13,291 nucleotides of DNA, taken from contig PXAW01000599.1 of NCBI GenBank assembly GCA_003567055.1, forward strand, positions 1-13,291. Reading direction: 5' to 3'. Below, piece by piece: positions 1 through 8,866 of the stretch (the first letter of the stretch is position 1; each line of letters begins with the position of its first letter). The notes below the pieces were generated by a model that was given only the letters and a program-made list of their open reading frames with translations, searched no databases and was not told where the DNA came from. The DNA comes from Hyphomicrobiales bacterium (lineage in GTDB: Bacteria > Pseudomonadota > Alphaproteobacteria > Rhizobiales > Beijerinckiaceae). The position numbers and the translations under genes were made by a program.

Positions 1-524
1 CGCGCGAGATCGGCGAAGAGTTGCGGGCTCTCGCGCAGTTGCGCGATGGCGTGTCCGACCTTCTCGCGCGCGGCGGCGAAGGCGGTCTCGTCCGCCGGAT
101 CGGCGGCGATCAGGATATGGCTGACCTCGTCGATGGTGGGCGCGCGAAAGCGCTCGCGGTTCTTTTCGTAATAGATCCGGCATTCTTCCTCGCTCGCCTG
201 CGGGAGGGCGACTTCGCGCTCGACGAGGGCGCGCATATTGGCCTCGTCGGGCGTTTCGCGCCGCCCCTCGGCGTCGCGGGCCGGCTCGGCCTCGATGCCC
301 AGACGCTTGACTTCCTGCGACAGCGCCTCGCGGATGACGAGGGCGAGCGCCGCCTGCTTCCAGGCGCCGACCGGGTTGGCGGCGGGATGGTTCTGGGTCT
401 CGCGGGAGATCATCGCGCGCGAGATCACGGCGCCGTTGACCTTCACGACATTGCGCGGCGCCGATTGCGCAAGATCCGGCTTGACGGAGCAATCGGCGGA
501 CGGGGCTGAATTCTCGGCGGACAT
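1..524 (-). CDS. Parvulin-type peptidyl-prolyl cis-trans isomerase (PpiC/NifM-like), C-terminus cut off by window edge
   Basis: Reading the minus strand from ATG at 524 gives 174 uninterrupted codons that run off the left edge, so the stop is not seen. Residues about 25-75 (starting VVKVNGAVISRAMI) look like the SurA/NifM-type N-terminal helical region. The parvulin domain begins near residue 130 with VSHILIAADP, matching the conserved HIL strand of PpiC proteins. There is no signal peptide or membrane segment, so the protein should be cytoplasmic, as NifM is. Parvulin genes of this kind are known at the 3' end of narGHJI operons, and the likely role, by inference, is folding or maturation of a Nar subunit. 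The start is uncertain: a GTG lies directly before the ATG and no strong ribosome site is present. The 85-bp gap to narI is the widest after narK1 and contains a strong hairpin, so expression may be uncoupled from narI. Confidence 0.82.
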   Translation of the reverse strand, partial: MSAENSAPSADCSVKPDLAQSAPRNVVKVNGAVISRAMISRETQNHPAANPVGAWKQAALALVIREALSQEVKRLGIEAEPARDAEGRRETPDEANMRALVEREVALPQASEEECRIYYEKNRERFRAPTIDEVSHILIAADPADETAFAAAREKVGHAIAQLRESPQLFADLA

Positions 525-574
525 CACGGGTCTCGCTTTCTCTGCTTGGCAGGGGATCGGACAGGTTCTAATCG

Positions 575-600
575 CCCGCGCCGGGACGTGCCGGCGCGGG
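575..600. other. Perfect GC-rich hairpin between narI and the isomerase gene
   Basis: The sequence CCCGCGCCGG (575-584), a 6-nt loop, then CCGGCGCGGG (591-600) forms a perfect 10-bp stem. It sits 10 bp after the narI stop in the transcribed direction. No T-run follows on the minus strand (the next bases read CGATTAGAAC), so it does not look like a classical intrinsic terminator. An mRNA-stabilising, processing or partial attenuation role is inference. Confidence 0.55.
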
Positions 601-609
601 CAAGGCGCA

Positions 610-1332
610 TCATTCGGCGGGATGGACCTTGTGGCCGGGCGCCGCGCTGCGGGCATCGATCTTCTTCGAGCGCACGACCTGATAGCCGGGGCGGAAGAAA
701 TACTTCACCGGGACCGAGAACATGTGCACGAGGCGCGTGAACGGGAACAGGATGAAGATCATGAAGCCCACGAAGATGTGCAGCTTGTAGACCCAGTGCA
801 CGCCCACGACCTCGAGATAGGCATCCGTGCGGAAGGTGAACACGCCCTGCGACCAGTTCATGAACCTGACCATTTCACCGCCATCCAGATGCTGGACGGA
901 GACGAGGATCGTGCCCATGCCGATCACGAGCTGCGCCCAGATCAGCATGATGATCCCGGTATCGGCAAGGCTCGACGCCCGGCGGATGCGGGGATCGGAG
1001 AGCCGGCGGTGGATCAGCATGGCGCCGCCCACGATCGCCATGGCCCCGGCAATGCCGCCGACGACGATCGCCATGAACTGCTTCACGCCATAGCTGATGC
1101 CCAGCATCGTGAAGAGCCAGGCGGGGGTCAGCAGGCCGACGAGATGGCCGAAGAAGACGATGATGATCCCGACATGGAAGAGAACCGACCCCCAGACCAG
1201 CTGCTTGCGGCGCAGGAACTGGCTGGAACCGGCTTTCCAGGTATAGGGCGCGCGGTCGTAGCGGGCGATCGAGCCGATGATCAGCACGGACAGCGCGATA
1301 TAGGGCATGATGCCGAAGAGAAAGAAATCCAT
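610..1332 (-). CDS. narI: Respiratory nitrate reductase gamma subunit (cytochrome b, quinol oxidase)
   Basis: 240 aa, close to E. coli NarI in length and in much of its sequence. It anchors NarGH in the inner membrane, oxidises quinol and passes electrons through two b hemes to NarH. About five membrane helices are visible. The four axial heme histidines are present with the family's spacing: H53 and H63 (in LFHVGIIIVFFGHLVG, 10 apart) and a second pair 18 apart in KLHIFVGF...TRLVHMFSVP near the C-terminus. The conserved LFPFTRLVH and SVPVKY segments match the family. The start at 1332 is chosen over an in-frame ATG at 1341 because a GAGG at 1342-1345 is 9 bp from the former and directly abuts the latter. 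The gene follows narJ by 18 bp in the same operon. Confidence 0.96.
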   Translation of the reverse strand: MDFFLFGIMPYIALSVLIIGSIARYDRAPYTWKAGSSQFLRRKQLVWGSVLFHVGIIIVFFGHLVGLLTPAWLFTMLGISYGVKQFMAIVVGGIAGAMAIVGGAMLIHRRLSDPRIRRASSLADTGIIMLIWAQLVIGMGTILVSVQHLDGGEMVRFMNWSQGVFTFRTDAYLEVVGVHWVYKLHIFVGFMIFILFPFTRLVHMFSVPVKYFFRPGYQVVRSKKIDARSAAPGHKVHPAE

Positions 1333-1341
1333 TGTCCTCAT

Positions 1342-1345
1342 CCTC
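1342..1345 (-). promoter_or_regulatory. Ribosome binding site deciding the narI start
   Basis: GAGG on the minus strand lies 9 bp before the ATG at 1332. It touches the alternative ATG at 1341 with no spacer, which makes that earlier start unlikely. Confidence 0.6.
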
Positions 1346-1350
1346 TGTGA

Positions 1351-2121
1351 TCAACGGGCCGCCGGCCCGATGGACGGATCGCGCGGGCGGTGGACGATCT
1401 CCGTGCGCGGACCGGGTGTTGCGGGCGTTTCGAGACCCGGCGCGGGACGTCGCGCCTGGCGCAGTTTCGCGGCGAGGCTGTCGACCCCGCATTCCTCGTT
1501 GGCTGCGCCGGGGCCGAAGAGAACCTCCTCCTCCTCCCAGATCGCATCGAGGGCCTCGAGATCCTGCGGATCCTCCTCGCCATCGGGCACGATGGCCTCG
1601 AAGGCTTCCGGCTGCGGCTTCTCGCTCGCGAGCGCTGCGAGGATCGAGAAGACCGGCGCGTAATCCGATCCCCGTTTTCCGAGGCGCTCGCCCAGGCTGA
1701 TGAAGATATGCGCCGGCTGCGAGAGCAGCGCGCAGGCCTCGGCGGAGGGGCGCGTGGCGCAATATTCGAGGAAGAGCGGCACGAAATCGGGCAGCTCGTT
1801 CGCCGCGATGGTGAAGCCGGCCTCCTCATAGACCTGGAGCAGATCCACCATCGCCTGCCCGCGATCGCGGCTCTCGCCGTGCACATGCTCGAACAGGTGC
1901 AGCGAGAGCGAGCGCGAGCGGTCGAAGAGCAGGATGTAGGATTCCTGCGCCTCGTAGATATCGGTGCCCTCCAGCCGGCCGAGGAGCGGCGCGAGGGCGG
2001 CGCGGGCGGGAGCGTCCAGCACGCCCTCGCGGGCGATGAGATCCCGGATATCCGGGATCGCCTGCTGCAATTCGCCGGTCGGATAGGCGAGCAGGGCGGA
2101 AAGGGCCTTGAGCGTTTTCAT
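1351..2121 (-). CDS. narJ: Nitrate reductase assembly chaperone (delta subunit)
   Basis: 256 aa. NarJ is a cytoplasmic chaperone, not part of the final enzyme; it holds NarGH for molybdenum cofactor insertion and membrane attachment to NarI. The family signature is clear at residues 62-96: YILLFDRSRS, LFEHVHGESRDRGQAMVDLL, followed by YEEAGF. The N-terminal LSALLAYPT is also typical. The protein is somewhat longer than E. coli NarJ; the extra length is an acidic stretch (about 180-200, with EEEE) and a Pro/Arg-rich tail after residue 223 that looks disordered. The start at 2121 is preferred over an ATG two codons earlier because GGAGG lies 7 bp before it. That ribosome site abuts the narH stop, so narJ is probably translated in coupling with narH. 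Confidence 0.95.
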   Translation of the reverse strand: MKTLKALSALLAYPTGELQQAIPDIRDLIAREGVLDAPARAALAPLLGRLEGTDIYEAQESYILLFDRSRSLSLHLFEHVHGESRDRGQAMVDLLQVYEEAGFTIAANELPDFVPLFLEYCATRPSAEACALLSQPAHIFISLGERLGKRGSDYAPVFSILAALASEKPQPEAFEAIVPDGEEDPQDLEALDAIWEEEEVLFGPGAANEECGVDSLAAKLRQARRPAPGLETPATPGPRTEIVHRPRDPSIGPAAR

Positions 2122-2128
2122 GGTCATT

Positions 2129-2133
2129 CCTCC
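2129..2133 (-). promoter_or_regulatory. narJ ribosome binding site abutting the narH stop codon
   Basis: GGAGG on the minus strand directly follows the narH TGA (2134-2136) and is 7 bp from the ATG at 2121, but only 1 bp from the ATG at 2127. It fixes the narJ start at 2121 and suggests translational coupling between narH and narJ. Confidence 0.7.
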
Positions 2134-3660
2134 TCACGCCATCTCGACCGGATTCCGCGGCTTGCCCGTGGGCGCGCCGAAGAGATTGGTCCTGGGATTG
2201 CCCTCCGAGCAGCCGGAGCCGAAGGAGAAGCCGCAGGCGCCGCGCAGGTCCGCCGCATCCTCGACACCGAGTTCGCGATGGGTGGTCGGGATCACGAAGC
2301 GATCCTCGAAATTCGCGATCGCCATGTAGCGGTACATCTCCTCGATCTGCCCGCCCGTGAGCCCGACATCGCCGGCGAGCTTCTCGTCGATGACGCCGTC
2401 CACGGTCTTGGCGCGCATGTAGCCGCGCATGGCGAGCATGCGTTCGAGGCAGGTGACGATGGGTTCTTCCTTGCCGCCGGTGAGCAGGTTGGCGAGGTAT
2501 TTCACCGGGATGCGCAGCGAGCGCACATCCGGCATCTCGCCGTCATGGCCGATCTTGCCGGCCTGGGCGGCGGACTGGATCGGCGAGAGCGGCGGCACGT
2601 ACCAGACCATCGGCATGGTCCGGTATTCGGGATGCAGCGGGAAGGCGATCTTCCACTCCATCGCCATCTTGTAGACGGGCGAAGCGACCGCCGCTTCGAG
2701 CCAGCTCTCGGGAATGCCCTGACGGCGCGCCTCGGCGATCACCTGCGGATCATTCGGATCGAGGAAGACGCCGAGCTGGGCTTCGTAGAGCTCCTTCTCG
2801 TCCGGCATGGCCGCCGCTTCGGCGATCCGATCGGCATCGTAGAGCACGACGCCGATATAGCGGATGCGCCCGACGCAGGTTTCCGAGCAGACGGTGGGCA
2901 TCCCCGCCTCGAGGCGCGGATAGCACATGGTGCATTTCTCGGATTTGCCGGAAGACCAGTTGTAATAGATCTTTTTATAGGGGCAGCCCGAGACGCACAT
3001 GCGCCAGCCGCGGCACTTGTCCTGGTCGATCAGGACGACGCCGTCCTCTTCGCGCTTGTAGATCGCGCCCGAGGGGCAGGCCGCGACGCAGGTCGGGTTG
3101 AGGCAGTGCTCGCACAGGCGCGGCAGATACATCATGAAGGTGTTTTCAAACTCACCATAGATCTGCTTCTCCACGCCGGCGAAGTTGTAATCCTTGCTGC
3201 GCTTGGAGAATTCGCCGCCGAGGATCTCCTCCCAGTTCGGCCCCCATTCGATCTTCTGCATGCGCTCGCCCGAAATCTTCGAGCGCGGGCGCGCCGTCGG
3301 GAAGGTCTTCGTCTCCGGCGCATCCTGGAGATGGGCGTAGTCGAAATCGAAGGGCTCGTAGTAATCATCGATCTCGGGCAGATCGGGATTGGCGAAGATA
3401 TGCGCGAGAATGCGCCATTTCGAGCCGATACGCGGTTCGATCTTGCCGTTCTTCTTGCGCTTCCAGCCGCCGTTCCAGCGGTCCTGGTTCTCCCAATCCT
3501 TGGGATAGCCGATACCGGGCTTGGTCTCGACGTTGTTGAACCAGGCGTATTCCATGCCTTCCCGGTTGGTCCAGACGTTCTTGCAGGTCACGGAGCAGGT
3601 GTGACACCCGATGCACTTGTCGAGGTTCAGCACCATCGCGATTTGAGCGCGGATTTTCAT
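2134..3660 (-). CDS. narH: Respiratory nitrate reductase beta subunit (iron-sulfur protein)
   Basis: 508 aa, the usual NarH length. It carries electrons from the NarI hemes to NarG on the cytoplasmic face. All four ferredoxin-type cysteine groups are present: C16, C19, C22, C26 (CIGCHTCSVTC); C183, C186, C191, C195; C216, C222, C226; and C243, C246, C258, C262. In the third group tryptophan W219 (CRGWRMC) stands where a cysteine would be, which is the hallmark of the [3Fe-4S] centre in NarH. The set therefore predicts three [4Fe-4S] clusters and one [3Fe-4S] cluster. No signal peptide is seen, as expected for a cytoplasm-facing subunit. The gene starts 11 bp after narG, with an AGGTGA ribosome site in the gap. 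Confidence 0.97.
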   Translation of the reverse strand: MKIRAQIAMVLNLDKCIGCHTCSVTCKNVWTNREGMEYAWFNNVETKPGIGYPKDWENQDRWNGGWKRKKNGKIEPRIGSKWRILAHIFANPDLPEIDDYYEPFDFDYAHLQDAPETKTFPTARPRSKISGERMQKIEWGPNWEEILGGEFSKRSKDYNFAGVEKQIYGEFENTFMMYLPRLCEHCLNPTCVAACPSGAIYKREEDGVVLIDQDKCRGWRMCVSGCPYKKIYYNWSSGKSEKCTMCYPRLEAGMPTVCSETCVGRIRYIGVVLYDADRIAEAAAMPDEKELYEAQLGVFLDPNDPQVIAEARRQGIPESWLEAAVASPVYKMAMEWKIAFPLHPEYRTMPMVWYVPPLSPIQSAAQAGKIGHDGEMPDVRSLRIPVKYLANLLTGGKEEPIVTCLERMLAMRGYMRAKTVDGVIDEKLAGDVGLTGGQIEEMYRYMAIANFEDRFVIPTTHRELGVEDAADLRGACGFSFGSGCSEGNPRTNLFGAPTGKPRNPVEMA

Positions 3661-3671
3661 GTCATCACCTG

Positions 3672-6600
3672 TTATTCAGCGGCCTGGTTGGCCTGATTGG
3701 ATTGCGGGGCGGCTTCGTCATCCATCCAGTCGACCCTGCTCATCTTGCGAACAACGACGAATTCGTCGCGGTTGGCGCCGACGGTGCCGTAATAGTTGAA
3801 GCCGTAGGAGAGTTGCGCGTAGCCGCCGATCATGTGGGTCGGCTTGAGGATCGCGCGGGTGACGGAATTGTGGATGCCGCCGCGCTGGCCCGTGATCTCG
3901 GAGCCGGGCGTGTTCACGATCTTCTCCTGCGCATGATACATCATGCACATGCCGTCCTTGACGCGCTGGGAGACCACCGCGCGGGCCGAGATCGCCCCGT
4001 TCACGTTGTAGAGCTCGATCCAGTCGTTATCGACGATGCCTGCCTTGCGGGCGTCCTTTTCGCTGATCCAGACACAGGGCCCGCCGCGACTGAGCGTGAG
4101 CATCAGGAGGTTGTCGGTATAGGTGGAGTGAATGCCCCATTTCTGGTGCGGCGTGATGAAGTTGAGAACGATTTCCGTCTCGCCGTTGCTGCCCACGCTG
4201 CCCTGGGCCGGCTTGATCGTGCGCAGATCGACGGGCGGGCGGTAGACGCAGAAGCCCTCGCCGAAGGCGCGCATCCACAGATGGTCCTGATAGAGCTGCT
4301 GTCGCCCGGTCAGCGTCCGCCACGGAATGAATTCGTGGACGTTCGTATAGCCGGCATTGTAGCAGACCTTCTCGCTCTCCAGCCCCGACCAGATCGGCGA
4401 GGAGATGATCTTGCGCGGCTGGGCGACCACGTCGCGGAAGCGGATCTTCTCGTCCTCCTTGGGCAGGGCGAGATGGGCGTGTTCGCGCCCGGTGAATTTG
4501 CCGAGGCTCTCCCAGGCCTTGACCGCGACCTCGCCGTTCGTTTCCGGCGCGAGCATGAGCAGGACCTCGCAGGCATCGATCGCGGTTTCGATCTTCGCCA
4601 TGCCCCTGGTCGGGCCTTCCTCGGTGACCGTGCCGTTGAGCTCACGCAGGAGTTCGACCTCGTGCTCGGTGTTCCAGGACATGCCCTTGCCGCCGTTGCC
4701 GATCTTCTCCATCAGCGGCCCGAGCGCGGTGAAGCGCTTGTAGAGATTGGGATAATCCCGCTCGACCACGGTCACCTGCGGCATGGTCCTGCCCGGGATC
4801 GGCTCGATATCGCCGTTCTTCCAGTCCTTGACGTCGAAAGGCTGGGCGATCTCGCCGGGGGTGTCGTGCAGGATCGGGGTGAGGACGACGTCCTTCTCCA
4901 CGCCGAGCACTTCCGGCGCCACCTGCGAGAAGGTGCGCGCGAGGCCCTTGTAGATGTCCCAGTCCGAACGCGATTCCCAGATCGGATCCACCGCCGCCGT
5001 CAGCGGGTGGATGAAGGGATGCATGTCGGAGGTGTTGAGATCGTTCTTCTCGTACCAGGTCGCCGTGGGCAGGACGATATCCGAATAGACCGCCGTGGTG
5101 GACATGCGGAAATCGAGGGTGACCAGCAGGTCGAGCTTTCCTTCCGGCGCCTTGTCGTGCCAGACGACGTCCTTCGCCCGGGTCTTGCCCTCGGGGCCGA
5201 GATCCTTGCCGAGCACGCCGTGTTCGGTGCCGAGCAGGTGCTTGAGGAAATACTCGTGCCCCTTGCCGGACGAGCCGAGCAGATTGGAGCGCCAGATGAA
5301 GAGGTTGCGCGGCCAGTTCTTCGGATTGTCGGGATCCTCGCAGGAGAGCTTGAGATCACCGTCCTTGAGGGCCTTGGCGACGTAATCCTTCGCCTCCATG
5401 CCCGCCGCCTCGGCGGCGCTGGCCACCGCGAGCGGATTGGTCTCGAGCTGCGGCGCGGAGGGCAGCCAGCCCATGCGCTCGGCGCGGATGTTGTAGTCGA
5501 TGATGGCGCCGTCCCAAGGCCCCGCCGGCGCGGTGGGCGAGAGGATGTCCTTCACCTCCATGGTCTCGTAGCGCCACTGGTCGGTATGGGCGTAGAAGAA
5601 CGAGGTGGAATTCTGCTGACGCGGCGGGCGGCCCCAGTCGAGGCCGAAGGCGAGCGGCAGCCAGCCCGATTGCGGGCGCAGCTTCTCCTGGCCGACATAG
5701 TGCGACCAGCCGCCACCGGATTGCCCCACACAGCCGCACATCACCAGCATGTTGATGGCGCTGCGGTAGTTCATGTCCATGTGGTACCAATGGTTCATCG
5801 CCGCCCCGATGATGATCATCGAGCGTCCATTGGTCTTCTCGGCATTGAGCGCGAATTCGCGCGCGACGGTGATGATCTGGTCGCGCGGCACGCCGGTGAT
5901 CTTCTCCGCCCAGGCGGGGGAATACGGCGCGTCATCGTCGAAGCTCGTCGCGACATTCTCGCCGCCGAACCCGCGATCGACGCCGTAATTGGCCAGGAAC
6001 AGGTCATAGACCGTGGCGACGAGCATCTCGCCTTCCGCCGTCGTGATCTTCTTCACCGGAATGCGGCGCGACAGCACGCTGTCATGATCCGTCGAGGTGA
6101 AATGCTCGTGCTGGAGATTGCCGAAATAGGGGAAGGCGACATCCTCGAAACCGTCTTCAGCGCCCGCCAGCGAGAGCCGCAGATCGACCGCCTTGCCGTC
6201 GGCGCGCTTCGCGTCGAGGTTCCACTTGCCGGTCTCGCCCCAGCGGAAGCCGACGGAGCCGTTGGGCACCACGATCTCGCCGGAGGGCGCATCGATGGCC
6301 AGCGTTTTCCATTCCGGATTGTTCTTCTCGCCGAGACCCTTGTCCATGTCGGAGGCGCGCAGGAAGCGCTCGGGAACGAGGTTGCCCTTGTCGTCGCGCA
6401 CCAGCCGCACCAGCATCGGCATGTCGGTATAGCGCTTGGCGTAATCGGTGAAGTAATCCACCTGCCGATCGACATGGAACTCCTTGAGGATGACATGGCC
6501 CATGGCCATGCCCAGCGCCGCATCCGTGCCCTGCTTCACCGATACCCACAGATCGGCGAATTTCGAGGCTTCGGAGTAATCCGGGCAGATCACCACGCTC

Positions 6601-7427
6601 TTGGCGCCGCGATAGCGCACTTCCGTATAGAAATGGGCGTCGGGCGTGCGGGTCTGGGGCACGTTCGAGCCCCACAGGATCAGGAAGCCGGAATTGTACC
6701 AGTCCGCGCTCTCGGGCACGTCCGTCTGCTCGCCCCAGGTCTGCGGCGAGGAGGGCGGCAGGTCGCAATACCAGTCATAGAACGACATGCACACGCCGCC
6801 CATCAGCGACAGATAACGCGAACCCGCCGCATAGGAGACCATCGACATGGCCGGGATCGGCGAGAACCCGATCACCCGGTCCGGGCCGTGGGTCTTGACC
6901 GTGTAGGCATTGGCCGAGGCGATGATCTCGTTGACCTCGTCCCAGGTGGCGCGCACGAAACCGCCGAGGCCGCGCCGCCTGGTATAGGCGTCGCGCTTGG
7001 CCGGATCCTCGACGATGGATTTCCAGGCTGCGACCGGATTCATCGTGGCACGCGCTTCGCGCCACAGCTTGACCAGGCGCGCGCGCACCAGCGGGTATTT
7101 CACCCGGTTGGCGGAATACAGATACCAGGAATAGCTCGCACCGCGCGAGCAGCCACGCGGCTCGTGATTGGGCAGATCGGGCCGGGTGCGCGGATAATCG
7201 GTCTGCTGCGTCTCCCAGGTGACGATGCCGCCCTTGACATAGACCTTCCAGGAGCAGGAGCCCGTGCAGTTCACCCCGTGGGTGGAGCGCACGACCTTGT
7301 CGTGCTGCCAGCGCTTGCGATAGCTGTCCTCCCAGGCCCGGTTCTCGGTGGTGGTGATGCCGTGCCCGCCGGCGAAGGTCTCGACCTTCTCGCGCAGGTA
7401 GGACAGGCGATCCAGAAAATGTGACAT
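3672..7427 (-). CDS. narG: Respiratory nitrate reductase alpha subunit (molybdenum catalytic subunit)
   Basis: 1251 aa, full length for NarG and closely similar to E. coli NarG over its whole length. It reduces nitrate to nitrite at a bis-molybdopterin guanine dinucleotide molybdenum site facing the cytoplasm. The FS0 [4Fe-4S] cluster ligands are visible as H50, C54, C58 (HGVNCTGSCSW) and C93 (RGCSRG), the His-Cys3 pattern special to NarG. Asp222 in YDWYCDLPP matches the aspartate that coordinates molybdenum. The N-terminus MSHFLDRLSYLREK matches the family start, without the twin-arginine leader of periplasmic relatives. An AGAGGAA ribosome site precedes the ATG by about 6 bp. The gene is intact, with no frameshift or missing key residue. 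It lies 32 bp after narK2 and 11 bp before narH in one operon. Confidence 0.98.
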   Translation of the reverse strand: MSHFLDRLSYLREKVETFAGGHGITTTENRAWEDSYRKRWQHDKVVRSTHGVNCTGSCSWKVYVKGGIVTWETQQTDYPRTRPDLPNHEPRGCSRGASYSWYLYSANRVKYPLVRARLVKLWREARATMNPVAAWKSIVEDPAKRDAYTRRRGLGGFVRATWDEVNEIIASANAYTVKTHGPDRVIGFSPIPAMSMVSYAAGSRYLSLMGGVCMSFYDWYCDLPPSSPQTWGEQTDVPESADWYNSGFLILWGSNVPQTRTPDAHFYTEVRYRGAKSVVICPDYSEASKFADLWVSVKQGTDAALGMAMGHVILKEFHVDRQVDYFTDYAKRYTDMPMLVRLVRDDKGNLVPERFLRASDMDKGLGEKNNPEWKTLAIDAPSGEIVVPNGSVGFRWGETGKWNLDAKRADGKAVDLRLSLAGAEDGFEDVAFPYFGNLQHEHFTSTDHDSVLSRRIPVKKITTAEGEMLVATVYDLFLANYGVDRGFGGENVATSFDDDAPYSPAWAEKITGVPRDQIITVAREFALNAEKTNGRSMIIIGAAMNHWYHMDMNYRSAINMLVMCGCVGQSGGGWSHYVGQEKLRPQSGWLPLAFGLDWGRPPRQQNSTSFFYAHTDQWRYETMEVKDILSPTAPAGPWDGAIIDYNIRAERMGWLPSAPQLETNPLAVASAAEAAGMEAKDYVAKALKDGDLKLSCEDPDNPKNWPRNLFIWRSNLLGSSGKGHEYFLKHLLGTEHGVLGKDLGPEGKTRAKDVVWHDKAPEGKLDLLVTLDFRMSTTAVYSDIVLPTATWYEKNDLNTSDMHPFIHPLTAAVDPIWESRSDWDIYKGLARTFSQVAPEVLGVEKDVVLTPILHDTPGEIAQPFDVKDWKNGDIEPIPGRTMPQVTVVERDYPNLYKRFTALGPLMEKIGNGGKGMSWNTEHEVELLRELNGTVTEEGPTRGMAKIETAIDACEVLLMLAPETNGEVAVKAWESLGKFTGREHAHLALPKEDEKIRFRDVVAQPRKIISSPIWSGLESEKVCYNAGYTNVHEFIPWRTLTGRQQLYQDHLWMRAFGEGFCVYRPPVDLRTIKPAQGSVGSNGETEIVLNFITPHQKWGIHSTYTDNLLMLTLSRGGPCVWISEKDARKAGIVDNDWIELYNVNGAISARAVVSQRVKDGMCMMYHAQEKIVNTPGSEITGQRGGIHNSVTRAILKPTHMIGGYAQLSYGFNYYGTVGANRDEFVVVRKMSRVDWMDDEAAPQSNQANQAAE

Positions 7428-7459
7428 GGTGGTTTCCTCTCGAAGGTTCTTTCAGGCGT

Positions 7460-8824
7460 TCAGCACGGGTTGGCCGCATTGCGGCGCGCGTACATCCACC
7501 AGTTGAGAGCGACGTTGAAGGCGAAGAAGGCGGCGAGCCCGTAGAAGATCGGCGTCGCGGCGGCGAACGAAGCGAAGGACCAGGCGAACAGCATCCCGAA
7601 GATGAAGTGCCCGTAGGCGGCGATCGCGGCGGTGAAGCCGATCACCCCGCCGGCCTGGCGCGGCTCGAACAGCATCGGCATCTGCTTGAAGGTCGAGGCA
7701 TTGCCCACGCCGGCGAAGAAGAACAGGGCGAGCATGGCGCTCACGAACAGCCAGAAGCTGTCGAGCGTATCGGGATTGGTGGTGAAGGCGACGAGCACAG
7801 TGCAGATCACCATGCCGAGCCCGGCCCAGTGGGTGACGCGCGCACCGCCGAACCTGTCCGAGATCGGTCCCGCTACGACGCGCGAGGCCGAGCCGACCAG
7901 CGGGCCGAGAAAGGCCCAGGCGAGCGGGTCGGGCGCATTCTCGAAACCGCCATAGACCTCACGGATCAGGAGCGGGAAGGTCGCGGCCAGCCCGGAGAAA
8001 CCGCCGAAGGTCATGATGTAGAGCGAGGTCATCGACCAGGTGTGGCGCGAGCGGAAGATGTCGAATTGCTGCGCGAAATTCGCCTTGATCGGCACCGATT
8101 TCAGCATGATCCAGGCGGTGATGCCGAAGACCGCGACGAAGGGGATCATCACGGCGGGCGCGTTCTGCAGCCAGATCTGTGATTCGACGCCGGCGCGGGT
8201 CATGGTCTGGCTGTCGCCCATGAAGGCCATGCCGCCGAGCAGCCCGAAGCCGATCACCCAGGGGGTGACGAACTGCACGATCGAGACGCCGAAATTGCCG
8301 ATCCCCGCCTGGATCGCGAGCGCGGTCCCCTGCAATCTCTTGGGGAAGAACAGGCTGGTCGAGGGCATGAAGGAGGAGAAGTTGCCGCCGCCCAGACCGG
8401 CGAGGAAGGCGAGCAGCATCAGCACCCAGAACGGCGTATCCGGGTTCTGCACGGCATAGAACCAGCCGACCAGCGGGATCAGCAGCGAGAGCGTCGACAG
8501 GCTCACGACGTGCCGCGTGCCGTATATCGGCGTCAGGAACATGTGGACGAGGCGCAGGCTCCCCCCGGCGAGGCCCGGCATGGCGGCAAGCCAGAAGAGT
8601 TGTGAGGGGGTGAACTGGAAGCCGATCTGCGGCAGGCGCACCACGAGGGCCGAGACCAGGAACCAGACGATGAAGGCCATCGTCAGGTTGAGCGTGGTCA
8701 CGGTCAGGGTGAGCCAGGCGCGGGCCTTGCCCTGTTCGCGCCAGAAGGCTTCGTTCTCGGGCTCCCAGCGCTCGAGCCATGTCCCGGAGGCGGGCGGCGG
8801 CTTGCGTGTCGTTTCGGTGGCCAT
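7460..8824 (-). CDS. narK: NarK2-type nitrate/nitrite transporter (MFS, NNP family)
   Basis: 454 aa, about 12 membrane helices. It belongs to the nitrate/nitrite porter family and resembles E. coli NarK, which is thought to exchange external nitrate for internal nitrite. The nitrate signature in helix 5 is AIQAGIGNFGVSIVQF (170-185) and the second is GFTAAIAAYGHFIFG (396-410). The substrate arginines expected in helices 2 and 8 are R91 (GGSLRLVHMF) and R315 (GSASRVVAGP). GNASTFKQMP at 375-384 is also typical of the NarK2 group. A GGAAAGG ribosome site lies 9 bp before the ATG. It directly follows the NarK1-type gene; in Paracoccus the two are fused into one protein, whereas here they are separate with 42 bp between them. 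The assignment to the exchange type is by family resemblance, not proof. Confidence 0.92.
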   Translation of the reverse strand: MATETTRKPPPASGTWLERWEPENEAFWREQGKARAWLTLTVTTLNLTMAFIVWFLVSALVVRLPQIGFQFTPSQLFWLAAMPGLAGGSLRLVHMFLTPIYGTRHVVSLSTLSLLIPLVGWFYAVQNPDTPFWVLMLLAFLAGLGGGNFSSFMPSTSLFFPKRLQGTALAIQAGIGNFGVSIVQFVTPWVIGFGLLGGMAFMGDSQTMTRAGVESQIWLQNAPAVMIPFVAVFGITAWIMLKSVPIKANFAQQFDIFRSRHTWSMTSLYIMTFGGFSGLAATFPLLIREVYGGFENAPDPLAWAFLGPLVGSASRVVAGPISDRFGGARVTHWAGLGMVICTVLVAFTTNPDTLDSFWLFVSAMLALFFFAGVGNASTFKQMPMLFEPRQAGGVIGFTAAIAAYGHFIFGMLFAWSFASFAAATPIFYGLAAFFAFNVALNWWMYARRNAANPC

Positions 8825-8866
8825 GGCCTTGTGCCTTTCCTTGTGGCGTTTTCGGCTGACGGGTTC

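Noticed and set aside
1390..3696. 768-codon plus-strand frame opposite narJ and narH
   Set aside because: Shadow of the two confident minus-strand genes; no family resemblance and no ribosome site.
3702..7424. 1240-codon open frame on the plus strand opposite narG
   Set aside because: It mirrors narG on the other strand; the translation is rich in Arg, Ala, Asp, His and Val with no recognisable domain. High-GC codon bias readily creates such antisense frames, and narG is certain.
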